Source of the DNA: Natronobacterium gregoryi SP2 | GTDB lineage: Archaea > Halobacteriota > Halobacteria > Halobacteriales > Natrialbaceae | DNA: 64,000 nucleotides | Direction of reading: 5' to 3' | NCBI RefSeq assembly: GCF_000230715.2 | Contig: NC_019792.1 | Span: forward strand, 620,001 to 684,000 | Shown here: piece by piece, positions 1 through 8,762 of the stretch | Layout of the letters: each line of letters begins with the position of its first letter | How positions within the stretch are numbered: position 1 is the first letter of the stretch | The notes under the pieces: model-generated | What the model saw: the letters and a program-made list of their open reading frames with translations, nothing else | Database searches by the model: none | Told to the model about the DNA's origin: nothing | Program-made: the position numbers and the translations under genes

Positions 1-351
1 CTCGGGATACCAGCCGACATAGAGGTCGAAGTCGTGGTTGACAAGCACCGCCCGGAGGAACTCGTCGCTGGCGAGTAACTCGATCGAGGCGTCGATCCCG
101 ACGGCTTCGAGAGCGTCTCGAACTCTGCGAGTGAGTCGGATGCTCTCTCGATCGCCGTCTGACGGAAGCGTGGTGATCGTCACGGAGAGTGGCTCGAGTC
201 CATCCCGGTTGACGGCACTGCGAACGTGGCGGAGACAGCCGCTGGTTGCGACGGCCAACCCGGTCGTGGCGAGCATCGTCCGACGGCTCGTTTCGCTTTC
301 CAGGCTATCGACGGAGCCATCGGACGGTTCGGTGGAGGGAGGGCCTGACAT
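1..351 (-). CDS. Peptide-type ABC solute-binding lipoprotein, N-terminal part (runs off the window)
   Basis: The first 117 codons are present; the rest lies before position 1. ATG at 349-351 opens a protein with an RR pair (residues 23-24) and the lipobox AVATSGC (Cys39), so it should be exported by Tat and lipid-anchored outside the cell. The mature part (TITTLPSDGDRESIRL, then FLRAVLVNHDFDLYVGWYP) parallels the complete solute-binding protein at 1254-3035, which reads FLEAVLLDRDVDLFVDRYP, so the two are paralogues of SBP family 5 (DppA/OppA type). No permease or ATPase is visible. A 15-bp promoter block upstream is identical to that of the paralogue. The ligand is unknown. Confidence 0.8.
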   Translation of the reverse strand, partial: MSGPPSTEPSDGSVDSLESETSRRTMLATTGLAVATSGCLRHVRSAVNRDGLEPLSVTITTLPSDGDRESIRLTRRVRDALEAVGIDASIELLASDEFLRAVLVNHDFDLYVGWYPE

Positions 352-387
352 TTCGGGTTCGTTCGTTTCTCAGTTCGCCGGTGGTGG

Positions 388-402
388 TATAACAGTATTG
401 TG
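388..402 (-). promoter_or_regulatory. Promoter block of the first solute-binding protein gene
   Basis: Read on the minus strand, CACAATACTGTTATA lies about 37 nt before the ATG at 351. The same 15 bases occur at 3061-3075 before the paralogous gene. The TTATA part fits a haloarchaeal TATA box and would place transcription start close to the start codon. Exact conservation between two paralogues suggests shared regulation. Confidence 0.55.
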
Positions 403-449
403 CTGGCTCACACGTAGCGAGGATCTGTTCCAGCCGTGACGGTCACGGG

Positions 450-1250
450 TTACCCAGCGTTTCGACTGTCGACGAGGGCCATCGAGAGAGCGACACACCC
501 GGCTGCCAGGGCGATGCCGGCGACGACATCGATCACCCAGTGGAATCCGAGGTACATCGTCGAGATGACGACTGAGAGTGCGATAACGACGGCGACGGGA
601 GTCCAGCGGGGATACTGCTCCCGAGTCCGGTAAGCGAAGATGGCGACAGTCACCGACAGTGACGTGTGTAGCGAGGGAAAGACGTTCGTACTGCTATTGA
701 GTTGGCGGGTGAAGTGGTGATACTCCGGGCTGGCGTCGTATACCATCGTGCCCGCGAGTAGGTCGGGCATCACGTTTCGGGGTCCGAGGGCGATGACGAC
801 CAGATAGAAGACGAGCCCGATCGTATAGTTCAACGAGTACGCCGCCAGAAGCTGTCGAAAATAGATGGTGTTCGACAACGCGAAGTAGGCGATTCCAGGG
901 AAAATAAGCAGGAAAGCGTAACCGTAGACGTAGATCGCCGAGAAATACGCCGTCAGCTCCGGGCTCGCGACCGACTGGAAGACGAGGACGAACTCCCCCT
1001 CGAGCTCGTAGAACAGCCAGGTGAGCTGAATCCCGATCGCATCGGAAATCGTCGGTCCCTCCTGGCGCATGACGCGGTTGATTCCGAGCACAACCAGGAG
1101 AACGACGAGCAACGGTCCGCTTTCCCGGAACCGCGATCGCCACTCCATCTGTAGCGTTGCGAGTCGACGACGACCGACGAACGTCGCCACCGCGACCGGG
1201 AGCAGGATACCGACCACGGCGACGACGCGAATCAGGACATCGGTCAACAT
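450..1250 (-). CDS. PAP2-superfamily membrane phosphatase (AUR1-like)
   Basis: 266 aa with about six membrane segments. The PAP2 signatures are FPSLHTSLS (about residues 191-199) and, after one helix, HWVIDVVAG (about 237-245), which hold the two catalytic histidines and the aspartate. Such enzymes hydrolyse or transfer phosphate on lipid or isoprenoid phosphates at the membrane, and the AUR1-like branch includes inositolphosphotransferases; the substrate here cannot be read from sequence. The ATG at 1248-1250 follows the stop of the upstream solute-binding protein gene (1254) by 3 nt, so the two are almost certainly co-transcribed. Confidence 0.85.
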   Translation of the reverse strand: MLTDVLIRVVAVVGILLPVAVATFVGRRRLATLQMEWRSRFRESGPLLVVLLVVLGINRVMRQEGPTISDAIGIQLTWLFYELEGEFVLVFQSVASPELTAYFSAIYVYGYAFLLIFPGIAYFALSNTIYFRQLLAAYSLNYTIGLVFYLVVIALGPRNVMPDLLAGTMVYDASPEYHHFTRQLNSSTNVFPSLHTSLSVTVAIFAYRTREQYPRWTPVAVVIALSVVISTMYLGFHWVIDVVAGIALAAGCVALSMALVDSRNAG

Positions 1251-1253
1251 CGT

Positions 1254-3035
1254 CTAGTACTCCCATACCAGCCGCCCGTCTTCGTCGGAGCGCAGTCCCG
1301 CCCGCTCGAACGCCGATCGTGCCGTCTCGAGGTCGAGGTCACCGTCGTTGCCGGCAAAGTCGTCATCGCCGTCCCACGCGAGTGCCGCGGGAGTCCACGC
1401 GTCGGGAACCGGCGTCGAGATTGGAACTGCGTCACCGTCGAAGCCGTTCTCGGCGAGCGTAGACTTGTCCAGCAACCGGGTGATCGCACGGCGCAACTCG
1501 ACGCCGTCCTCGTCACAGGGAGTCCGACGGGTGTTGAACCCGAGGTAGTAGAACGTCCTCGAAGGTTGAGCGGCGTGTTCGACGACGTCGTCTGCCGGAA
1601 CACGATTCACCGCGTACGCCTGGATCGGCGAAGCCGTTACGTCGGCGTCGCCGTCTGCGATCCGTTCGACCATGGAGGCGCTGTTGGGATCGACTTCGAA
1701 GTGGAGTTCGACGGCCGGTGGAGTGGCGGCTGCTGCCGACTCCTCGCCGTCTCCGCCCCGGACAGCGAAGTGCTCCTCGTGGCGCTCGAGAGTGAGCGAG
1801 TCACGTTTCGACCGATTCGCGAGCCGATAGACCCCACTTCCGACGGGGTCGACGTCGCCGGTGACGGGCTCCCGGTGGCCCTGCGGGGGAGACGACCGAT
1901 GCCCGCGTTCCGACGCGAGCCGCTCCTGCCAGACGTGTTCGGCCAAGATCGGAACAGTCAGTGCACGGCCAGCAACAGCCTCGGCCGCCTCGAGCGAAAT
2001 CGTCAGAGCGTACTCGTCGTGGACCTCGAGGTCGTCGACCGCCGAGATGCGGCCACTGTAGCGTGGTGCTGGCGAGGGAAATGCCGAGTCGGGGGCCGTA
2101 TCCGCGAGAAACCGATAGGTGAACGCGACATCGTCGGCAGTCACCGGCTGCCCGTCGTGGAACCGACAGCCCTCCCGGAGCGAGAGAGAGATCGTCGTCG
2201 AGTGGCCGTCCTGTTCCCACGTCCACGAGTCTGCGAGCCACGGTCGGAGCGTCCCGTCCTCGTAGGTGCCAAGCGAGTCATACAGCAGGTCCACGATCGT
2301 TCCGCGCCGGCGCATGGTCACCGACAGTGGGTTACAGTTTCGAGACGGCCGGGTATCCGTCAACAACGCGTGTAACCGATCGTCGTCCTCGACGGAAGCG
2401 AGATGCAGGTAACCGGCTCTAGACGCAACTGGGGCGTCATCCAGATCGTCGACCTCGAACCGATCCGACCGGACGAGACGGTGTTCGGTCGGGCGACAGA
2501 TCGGTTCGAACGGCTTCGCAGCGACGATCGCGTCTAGCAGGTCGGCGACATATCCGCGCCGCTCGGCCTCGCTTGCCAGGCGCTGGGCCTCGAGCAGCCG
2601 GTCTACGGTTTCGTCGGTGAACTCGAACGGGTTCTGGCGACCGGGCTGGGTTGCAAACCGCGAGTGGAGGGCACCGTAGAGGAAATCGGGGTCGGCGGCG
2701 GCGTCGACGGGATAACGATCCACGAAGAGATCGACATCCCGATCGAGGAGAACTGCCTCCAGAAATCCTGCCCGGGGACGGACATCGAGAGTAACGTCGA
2801 CGCCGACCGCCTCGAGATTCGACTCGAGGTGTCGGGCGATCCGGATCGCACCGCGGTCGTCGTCGGTCGGCACAGTCGCAAGCGACAGCGATACCTGTCT
2901 CCCGTCGTCGACGACAGTCTCGACGCCGCGGGTGACACAACCGCTCGTCGGGAGGAGGGCACCGACAGCAGCGGCGAGGACGGATCGACGGCGAACGGGG
3001 CCGGTGGAGGGGGAGGGGACGGACGTCCAATTCAT
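1254..3035 (-). CDS. ABC transporter solute-binding lipoprotein, SBP family 5
   Basis: 593 aa. The N-terminus has RRRSVLAAAVGAL followed by the lipobox PTSGC, so this is a probable Tat-exported lipoprotein. The family-5 core is clear: LADSWTWEQDG, then LREGCRFHDGQPVTADDVAF, the usual block of peptide/nickel-binding proteins, and later YYLGFNTRRTPCDE. An extra N-terminal section before the core (about residues 45-210) resembles a second, degenerate SBP half and is the part shared with the partial paralogue at 1-351. No permease or ATPase genes lie next to it, so it is an orphan binding protein. It heads a transcript that includes the PAP2 phosphatase. Confidence 0.85.
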   Translation of the reverse strand: MNWTSVPSPSTGPVRRRSVLAAAVGALLPTSGCVTRGVETVVDDGRQVSLSLATVPTDDDRGAIRIARHLESNLEAVGVDVTLDVRPRAGFLEAVLLDRDVDLFVDRYPVDAAADPDFLYGALHSRFATQPGRQNPFEFTDETVDRLLEAQRLASEAERRGYVADLLDAIVAAKPFEPICRPTEHRLVRSDRFEVDDLDDAPVASRAGYLHLASVEDDDRLHALLTDTRPSRNCNPLSVTMRRRGTIVDLLYDSLGTYEDGTLRPWLADSWTWEQDGHSTTISLSLREGCRFHDGQPVTADDVAFTYRFLADTAPDSAFPSPAPRYSGRISAVDDLEVHDEYALTISLEAAEAVAGRALTVPILAEHVWQERLASERGHRSSPPQGHREPVTGDVDPVGSGVYRLANRSKRDSLTLERHEEHFAVRGGDGEESAAAATPPAVELHFEVDPNSASMVERIADGDADVTASPIQAYAVNRVPADDVVEHAAQPSRTFYYLGFNTRRTPCDEDGVELRRAITRLLDKSTLAENGFDGDAVPISTPVPDAWTPAALAWDGDDDFAGNDGDLDLETARSAFERAGLRSDEDGRLVWEY

Positions 3036-3060
3036 CTGTCACGTGCTTTCGAGGGTGGGA

Positions 3061-3075
3061 TATAACAGTATTGTG
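3061..3075 (-). promoter_or_regulatory. Promoter block of the second solute-binding protein gene
   Basis: Exact 15-base match to 388-402, CACAATACTGTTATA on the minus strand, about 26 nt before the ATG at 3035. This spacing fits a leaderless transcript. Confidence 0.55.
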
Positions 3076-3209
3076 TCCTGCAGTCGACCCATCCCCGACC
3101 CCGCTTCGAGTTCCGATCGCCGCCGATCGACCGAGCCCGCGACGGAGACGCGACGCGAGAGTCGTCGTCGAACACAACATCAATAGGCGTACCGACGAAA
3201 CGGAAACAC

Positions 3210-3518
3210 ATGAGCGTCGCTGCCGAACGGATCGAACAACTCCACGAGTTAGCCAGAGCAGCGGCGACCGAGGACGACAAAGAGCGTGCACGCTACTACG
3301 TCCAACTCGCGCGCCGAGTCGCCGAACGAAACCGACTCTCGCTCCCCCGCAAGTTCCGCCGGTTCACCTGCGATAACTGCGACGCCTATCTCCGGCCAGG
3401 ACGGAACGCCCGCGTCAGACTCCAAGACGGTCACGTCGTGCTCACCTGTGACTGTGGGACACAGGCGCGGTACCCATACGAGGGGAGCGACGACGACACC
3501 ACCGACAGCAGGCAGTGA
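3210..3518 (+). CDS. rnp4: Ribonuclease P protein component 4 (Rpp21/Rpr2 family)
   Basis: 102 aa. Rpp21 is one of the archaeal RNase P proteins and helps the RNA subunit trim 5' leaders from pre-tRNA. The N-terminal half is helical and basic (ERARYYVQLARRVAERNRL). The zinc ribbon follows, with CDNC at residues 54-57 and CDC at 80-82, and the family motif PRKFRRFTCDNC. Length is typical. A CRM-domain RNA-binding protein and MscS follow on the same strand. Confidence 0.92.
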   Translation: MSVAAERIEQLHELARAAATEDDKERARYYVQLARRVAERNRLSLPRKFRRFTCDNCDAYLRPGRNARVRLQDGHVVLTCDCGTQARYPYEGSDDDTTDSRQ

Positions 3519-3708
3519 CCGACTCCCGTGGTTTGCTACCCAGTTGTCGGCTTCATCACCCGTGAACGGGTGGACTTTCGCCTCGCTACCGCTGTAACGT
3601 ACCGCCAGAATCGGAGGGGACACCCGTCTCTCGAGGGGACAACTGCTCGAGTCGCCGTCTCGTTCTATTCGCGAAGATACAAACCGTTCGACGCCAATAC
3701 TCGATGAT

Positions 3709-3957
3709 ATGGATCGAGAGATGCTTCGGAAACGAGCACACGACCTCGACGTCACCGTCTGGGTCGGCAAAAGTGGCATCGAATCCGTCGTCGACGAACT
3801 CGACGACCAACTAACCGACCGTGATCTGGTGAAGGTCAAATTCCTGCGGGCCGCACGCGCCGGCAGTTCGACCGAGGAGAAAGCAAAAGAACTAGCCGAC
3901 CGCGTGAGCGCGGACCTCGTCGAAACCCGCGGCCACACCGCCGTCCTGCATCGATGA
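3709..3957 (+). CDS. YhbY/CRM-domain RNA-binding protein
   Basis: 82 aa, a single CRM domain: an LRKRAHDL start, the GxxG-like loop VWVGKSGIESVVDEL, then LVKVKFLRAAR and the C-terminal strand DLVETRGHTAVLHR. CRM/YhbY proteins bind structured RNA and are linked to ribosome subunit assembly; the archaeal role is inferred. The ORF is preceded by about 190 nt after rnp4. Its last codons overlap the next gene by 4 nt (ATGA), so it is translationally coupled to the MscS channel. Confidence 0.88.
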   Translation: MDREMLRKRAHDLDVTVWVGKSGIESVVDELDDQLTDRDLVKVKFLRAARAGSSTEEKAKELADRVSADLVETRGHTAVLHR

Positions 3958-4865
3958 GCCTGCTTCCTCTCCAGGCCCAGGCCGGAGAGGACCTCGGCCC
4001 GATCGGGAACGTTTTCGAGTCGCTCGTGGACGAATCACTCGCTGCCAGTCTGGAGGGGGCGACCCTCTTTCTCGTCGCGTTCGTCGCGGTCTACGCAGTC
4101 GGCCGGCTAGCGCTCGTCCCGCTCGTCCGCCGAGCCCTCGAGACGCGCGAACTCGATGCCCACGCCCGTAAACCGCTGCTGAAGCTGACACGGTTTAGCG
4201 TCATCTTCCTGGCAGTTGCGATTGCCTTCGGCTTCGCCGGCTACGGTAACTTTCTCGTCTCGATGGCGGGTATCGCTGCGGCTGGCGCGATCGTGATCGG
4301 ACTGGCGATGCAACACACTATCGCGAACGTCGTCGCCGGCGTGTTCATCTACGCCGACGAGCCGTTTCGGATCGGCGACTGGATCGAGTGGGACGACTAT
4401 TCGGGCGTCGTCGAGGACATCAGTCTCCGAGTTACGCGTGTGCGGACGTTCGACAACGAACTGTTGACGGTGCCAAACGCACAGCTCTCTGAATCAGTGA
4501 TCAAGAACCCCGTCGACGCCGACGAACTCCGCCTGCGATTCGTCTTCGGCGTCGGCTACGACGACGACGTAGAGCAGGCCCGCGAGATCATCCGCGACGA
4601 GGCGACCGACCACCCGAACATCCTCGACGACCCCGAACCGTCGGTCCGGCTCACCGAACTCGGCGACTCCGACGTCGGCCTCGAGTCCCGATTCTGGATC
4701 GCAGACCCCTCTCGGAGCGACGTCGTCCGCATCAAAGGCGAGTTCGTCACCGCGGTCAAACAGCGGTTCGACGAGGCAGGGATCGACATCCCCTACCCCG
4801 TCCGGACGCTCGAGGGTGACCTCGGCCTCGAAACCGACCGTGGCATTCTCGAGTCCACCGAGTAA
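3954..4865 (+). CDS. Small-conductance mechanosensitive channel, MscS family
   Basis: 303 aa. Three predicted membrane helices lie in the first ~130 residues. The third is the glycine/alanine-rich pore helix (FLVSMAGIAAAGAIVIGLAMQ), followed by the soluble beta domain with the family signature EPFRIGDWIEWDDYSGVVED and VPNAQLSESVIKNP. MscS channels release solutes upon hypo-osmotic shock. The start overlaps the YhbY stop by 4 nt, so the three genes from rnp4 form one co-oriented cluster. Confidence 0.92.
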   Translation: MSLLPLQAQAGEDLGPIGNVFESLVDESLAASLEGATLFLVAFVAVYAVGRLALVPLVRRALETRELDAHARKPLLKLTRFSVIFLAVAIAFGFAGYGNFLVSMAGIAAAGAIVIGLAMQHTIANVVAGVFIYADEPFRIGDWIEWDDYSGVVEDISLRVTRVRTFDNELLTVPNAQLSESVIKNPVDADELRLRFVFGVGYDDDVEQAREIIRDEATDHPNILDDPEPSVRLTELGDSDVGLESRFWIADPSRSDVVRIKGEFVTAVKQRFDEAGIDIPYPVRTLEGDLGLETDRGILESTE

Positions 4866-5335
4866 TTTAATTCGGTGAATCGATACGCTGTGGCGCTCGC
4901 AGAATCGGCACAAACGGTCTGCTGAAGACGGACGATGAGTGTACCACGACGGCTCCGTTTGTTACGCCGGTAAGCTCACTATACGCATACTGATACTGTC
5001 GGACAGAAGTCAATACGAAGTCGACCGCGGACTCGCGGCCATCTCCTCCGGTGGCGGCCCCACCAGAGCGACCGATCGTCACGCAGTTCTGCCCGGCAGT
5101 ATGAACACCGGAGTCCTTCCCATCCTCGAGATCGGAACTCTCGAATGAAAACTTGCCTAGGGAGTGTTTTTGTGCAGCTGTTTGGCCCAACAATTGTATT
5201 AAATCTATTATATATTTAATAAAGGCACGAATGCCCAGTATAATATATAAACAAACGAAATAAAATCCGCAGACAGTGACTCATTTATAAACGACCCACC
5301 GCCGTCTGTCGGATTCGAAGCGTTCGGAAAACGGA
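4866..5335. other. Intergenic region with an AT-rich block
   Basis: No convincing gene; open frames here lack haloarchaeal composition. From about 5195 to 5290 the DNA becomes unusually AT-rich for this genome (ATTAAATCTATTATATATTT and similar), directly beyond the 3' end of the tRNA gene. No second copy of the tRNA end was found. Confidence 0.6.
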
Positions 5336-5410
5336 TGGGCGCTGCAGGATTTGAACCCGCGGCAGCTTGGTCCGAAGCCAAGTACTCTGTCCAGACTGAG
5401 CTAAGCGCCC
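5336..5410 (-). tRNA. tRNA-Arg (anticodon TCG)
   Basis: 75-nt cloverleaf on the minus strand. The 7-bp acceptor stem GGGCGCT/AGCGCCC is perfectly paired, with discriminator A and no encoded CCA. The D arm is GCTC...GAGT. The anticodon stem CTTGG/CCAAG encloses the loop CTTCGGA, which gives anticodon TCG (reads CGA). The T arm is GCGGG-TTCAAAT-CCTGC with one G-T pair. No intron. Upstream (higher coordinates) CTTATACG at about 5437-5444 can serve as TATA box. Confidence 0.95.
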
Positions 5411-5571
5411 TCATCGTATCTGTAACCGCGGGTCCCGTATAAGTGACTCGATTTTCAGCCGTTTCGATACTCTTCCACATTCTCTCGAGTCCCGATACGG
5501 GCACTTGATTCCCGGCCGATGAAAATTGACATTGGAGACTTTTTGAGGGGATACGTATCTTCGAGTACACC

Positions 5572-5754
5572 ATGACGGTGAACGAGCTGCCCCAGTCGGA
5601 CGACGGCCAGTCTGCGGACGCACCGCTCGAGTTGCTCACGGACGACGAGGAGGTATGGACGGCCGTTCCGGTCGATGCGACGGGGGATGACCGGGTGACA
5701 AAGTGGATCTCGGTCGACTACGACCTCCTCTGTGATCTCGAGGAGTGGCGGTAA
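5572..5754 (+). CDS. Small conserved haloarchaeal protein (DUF7511-like)
   Basis: 60 aa, acidic. The C-terminal half VWTAVPVDATGDDRVTKWIS followed by VDYDLLCDLEEWR matches a small domain that I recall recurring across haloarchaea (annotated DUF7511, from memory). Function unknown. It lies 72 nt before the DGGGP synthase gene on the same strand and could share its transcript. ATG at 5572 follows a promoter-like stretch. Confidence 0.7.
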   Translation: MTVNELPQSDDGQSADAPLELLTDDEEVWTAVPVDATGDDRVTKWISVDYDLLCDLEEWR

Positions 5755-5826
5755 CTGACTTTTCGATGGTTCTCACTTCGTCGGTGGATCGTGCCGTTTA
5801 ACCTGTCTGCCTGACCACTCCCGTGC

Positions 5827-6678
5827 ATGACAGCGGGGGAGACGGTTAGCGGGCTACTAGAGTTGACGCGGCCGGTAAACGTGATTGCGGCGAGTGTGCT
5901 GACGTTTATTGGCGCGTTCGTCGCAGGTGGAATCGTAGACCAGCCGTTTGCGGTTGCGGCGGCAGTGGGTGCGACCGGGCTGGCTGTGGGCGCTGGAAAC
6001 GCGATGAACGACTACTTCGATCGCGAGATCGATCAAATCAATCGGCCAGATAGGGCGATTCCACGCGGGGCGGTGAGCCCTCGGGGGGCGCTCGTGTTCA
6101 GCGTTGTTCTCTTCGGACTGGCGGTCCTGCTTGCGGTGTCGCTGCCGTGGACGGCGATCGGAATCGCGGCGATCAACCTCATTGCGCTGGTTGCTTACAC
6201 TGAATTCTTCAAGGGGCTTCCCGGCGTCGGGAACGCGCTGGTCGCGTACCTGGTTGGGAGTACGTTCTTGTTTGGTGCTGCAGCGGTCGGTGACGTCGGC
6301 CCTGCTGTCGTTCTCTTCTTGCTCGCGGCGCTTGCAACCCTGACTCGAGAGATCGTCAAGGACGTCGAGGATGTCGAGGGTGACCGGGAAGAGGGACTGA
6401 ACACGCTGCCGATCGCGATCGGCGAGCGACGGGCGCTGTGGATCGCCGCTGCGTTGCTAGCGATTGGCGTGCTGGCGAGTCCGCTCCCGTACCTTCTCGG
6501 GTACTTTGGGGCTGTCTACCTGGTGCTCGTTGTCCCGGCAGTCCTGATCATGTTCGGGGGGACCGTTCAGAGCTTCGACGATCCGACCGTGGGTCAGTCG
6601 TGGCTCAAGTACGGGATGTTTCTCGCGACGCTGGCGTTCGTCGTCGGACGGGGGTCGATGGAACTGGGGTTGTTTTGA
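5827..6678 (+). CDS. Digeranylgeranylglyceryl phosphate synthase (UbiA family)
   Basis: 283 aa, seven to nine membrane helices. This enzyme (geranylgeranylglycerol-phosphate geranylgeranyltransferase) adds the second geranylgeranyl chain in archaeal ether-lipid synthesis. Both UbiA aspartate motifs are present: NAMNDYFDREIDQINRPDRA near residue 60 (NDxxDxxxD) and EIVKDVEDVEGDREEG near residue 177. Length and motif spacing are those of the archaeal DGGGP branch rather than of CtaB or MenA. Confidence 0.92.
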   Translation: MTAGETVSGLLELTRPVNVIAASVLTFIGAFVAGGIVDQPFAVAAAVGATGLAVGAGNAMNDYFDREIDQINRPDRAIPRGAVSPRGALVFSVVLFGLAVLLAVSLPWTAIGIAAINLIALVAYTEFFKGLPGVGNALVAYLVGSTFLFGAAAVGDVGPAVVLFLLAALATLTREIVKDVEDVEGDREEGLNTLPIAIGERRALWIAAALLAIGVLASPLPYLLGYFGAVYLVLVVPAVLIMFGGTVQSFDDPTVGQSWLKYGMFLATLAFVVGRGSMELGLF

Positions 6679-6944
6679 GTCGGGTCAGAGTGAACGGGTG
6701 GTTCGAGGTAGCCGATAGATCGGTCGAGATCACTGTGCCAGGATCTGGCCGATGTAGCCCTGCGTGTTCCCGGCGGTTGCGTGCTTGGTTCGGATGACTC
6801 GCTTGGATCGTCTTCGACGTTCGGCCTACCGTCCGCTGTCGTTCGGGATGTCGGCGGCCTCTTTGGTCGTTTTCTGACGTTTCTGCAGACAGGATCGACC
6901 GAACCGACGACAGGTGTTTACGCGAGACTCGAGTATCGAGACGG

Positions 6945-7351
6945 ATGGTGGCGTCCGACGATGAGATCAGGGCGGCTCTCACACACGAGCCGGTCGCGGT
7001 GGTCGGCTGTTCGAGGACGCCGGGGAAAGCGGCCTACGATGTCCCGGCTTTCTTCCACGACCGAGAGTACGACGTGATTCCGGGTAACCCCTTTGTGGAC
7101 GAAACGTTCGGTCGGGAGGCCGCCGATTCACTCGCGGAGGTGACAGGGCTGATCGATGTCGTCTGTATTTCCGCCCGAGCGAGGGGGTGTGTGGGGTCGT
7201 CGACGAGGTCTGCAACCGAGACGATGTCGCAGTCGTCTGGACTCGGCAGGGCATCCGTGACGACGAGGCAGCCCCGGTCGCGAGAAGTGATGGTCGGGCG
7301 GTCGTTCAGGACCGATGTATGAACGTCGAGCACCGTCGACTGATCGCGTGA
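6945..7351 (+). pseudogene. CoA-binding (YccU-like) protein, frameshifted
   Basis: The first frame reads VASDDEIRAALTHEPVAVVG then CSRTPGKAAYDVPAF and PFVDETFG, the Rossmann start of CoA_binding_2 proteins, up to IDVVC near 7166. The reading then has to shift by -1 (from codon 7164-7166 to one starting at 7166) to continue as YFRPSEGV, VVDEVCNRDDVAVVWTRQGI and the typical family end VVQDRCMNVEHRRLIA, with stop at 7349-7351. The shift equals a one-base deletion. Unshifted, the protein carries an unrelated 50-residue tail. It is either a real pseudogene or a sequencing error; the intact halves suggest the event is recent. Confidence 0.8.
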
Positions 7352-7498
7352 CTGGCCGTCTCGAGGTTGGCTCCGGACCGGAATCGCCACCGGTGACTAC
7401 CACACCTAAATACGGCGGTATTTCGGCTGCATTTACGTCGAAAGGCCGACTCACCGACAGAGACTTATTTGCCAGAGGAGTAGTCGATACCAGTATCC

Positions 7499-7693
7499 AT
7501 GTGTGACCGGTTCGGGAGCTGTTCGAACGACGAGACCTGTCAGCTCGTTTTGCGGAACCGGGTTACGGGGATGGAAAAAGTGGAGCACTACTGCAAGGCC
7601 CACCTCGTGCTTCGGGTTTGGGAAGTCGAACGCGACGAGGAACTTGACGTCGTCGATGCGACGACGCTCCGACAATCCTCCACGCCGAGTTAG
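7499..7693 (+). CDS. Small cysteine-containing hypothetical protein
   Basis: 64 aa. The N-terminal half has four cysteines (C2, C8, C14, C32), and CKAHLVLRVWEVERDEELDV forms the C-terminal part, so a small metal site is possible. I do not recognise a family. The ACTTATTTG box about 35 nt before the ATG and the normal third-position GC support expression. The opposite-strand frame over the same bases is less convincing. Confidence 0.55.
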   Translation: MCDRFGSCSNDETCQLVLRNRVTGMEKVEHYCKAHLVLRVWEVERDEELDVVDATTLRQSSTPS

Positions 7694-7781
7694 TGCGCCG
7701 TCGAGTGGCGGCGTGTGCGTCGCACGGGTCTACCGCACTCGGTTCGACTCGCAGCGGTAAGTGGGGTGCCAGCGAGTTTGG

Positions 7782-8762
7782 TCAGGAGCTCCACTCCTCG
7801 AACGAGCGGTAGATCCCTTTCGAGAGGTACCGCTCGCTCGAGTCTGGAAAGATAGTTACGACCGTGTCGTGGGGCGTCTCGATATCGCCGATCGCTATCT
7901 TTCGGGCGACGCGTTTGGCTGCGACGCTGGCCGCGCCGGCACTCGAGGCGACGAGGTGGCCTTCCTCGCGTGCGAGTCTGACGAGTTCGTCGTGAGCGTC
8001 GCGGTCGGCGACGGGGTAGACGTCGTCGACTAGTTCGGGATCGAACAACTCGTTCGTGCTGGGGTCGTGGGTACCGATCCCCTCGATCTTGTACTCGTCT
8101 TCGTCGCGGTCTTCGCCGACGATTTCGCCGTACAGCGATCCTTCGGGTTCGACAGCGGCGACGTGGGTTCGATCGTCCTGTTCGAGAGCGTGACGGGCGA
8201 TTCCCATGAGTGTGCCTGCCGTTCCACAGCCGGCGACGACGGCACCGACCTCGCCATCGAGTGTCTCGTAGATTTCGGGCCCCGTGGTCGCGTAGTGGGC
8301 TTCCGCGTTCAGCGGGTTCGAGAACTGTTGGGGGACGACGGCGTCGTCGAGTTCCTCGGCCAGTTCGTGGGCGCGCTCGATCGCGCCGCCCATTCCGTCC
8401 TCGGTTGGGGTGTTGATTATCTCCGCGCCCAGTGCGTCCATGAGCTGCTGTTTCTCTTGGCTGAACCGTTCGGGGACGACGAAGATGGCGTCCAGTCCGA
8501 GCTGTTGGGCGGCAATCGCGAGACCGATCCCGGTGTTGCCGGCGGTTGGCTCGATTACCGTGCCACCTGCGGGAACGTCGCCCCGCTCTAGCATCCGCTC
8601 GAGCATGTACCGGCCGATCCGATCTTTCACGCTCGCTCCCGGATTGAACGACTCGAGTTTCGCGTAGATCCGGACGTCTTCGACCCCGTCCTGTATGCGC
8701 ACGAGCGGAGTCTGACCGATCGTCTCGAGTACCGACTCCATCGGTCGGTCGTGGCTCGTCAT
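7782..8762 (-). CDS. PLP-dependent cysteine synthase family protein
   Basis: 326 aa from ATG 8762 (an in-frame GTG at 8783 would add seven residues). Fold-type II PLP enzyme that makes cysteine from an activated serine plus sulfide or, for close relatives, cystathionine. The PLP lysine lies in GASVKDRIG, the asparagine loop is TAGNTGIG, the phosphate-binding loop is GCGTAGTLMG, and the PLP-nitrogen serine is in FPDSSERYLS. No heme-binding or CBS domains are attached. It could be O-acetylserine or O-phosphoserine specific; sequence alone does not decide. Probably monocistronic. Confidence 0.88.
   Translation of the reverse strand: MTSHDRPMESVLETIGQTPLVRIQDGVEDVRIYAKLESFNPGASVKDRIGRYMLERMLERGDVPAGGTVIEPTAGNTGIGLAIAAQQLGLDAIFVVPERFSQEKQQLMDALGAEIINTPTEDGMGGAIERAHELAEELDDAVVPQQFSNPLNAEAHYATTGPEIYETLDGEVGAVVAGCGTAGTLMGIARHALEQDDRTHVAAVEPEGSLYGEIVGEDRDEDEYKIEGIGTHDPSTNELFDPELVDDVYPVADRDAHDELVRLAREEGHLVASSAGAASVAAKRVARKIAIGDIETPHDTVVTIFPDSSERYLSKGIYRSFEEWSS

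Noticed and set aside
4867-5193. 108-codon minus-strand frame after mscS
   Set aside because: Composition not typical, no promoter or family; probably chance.
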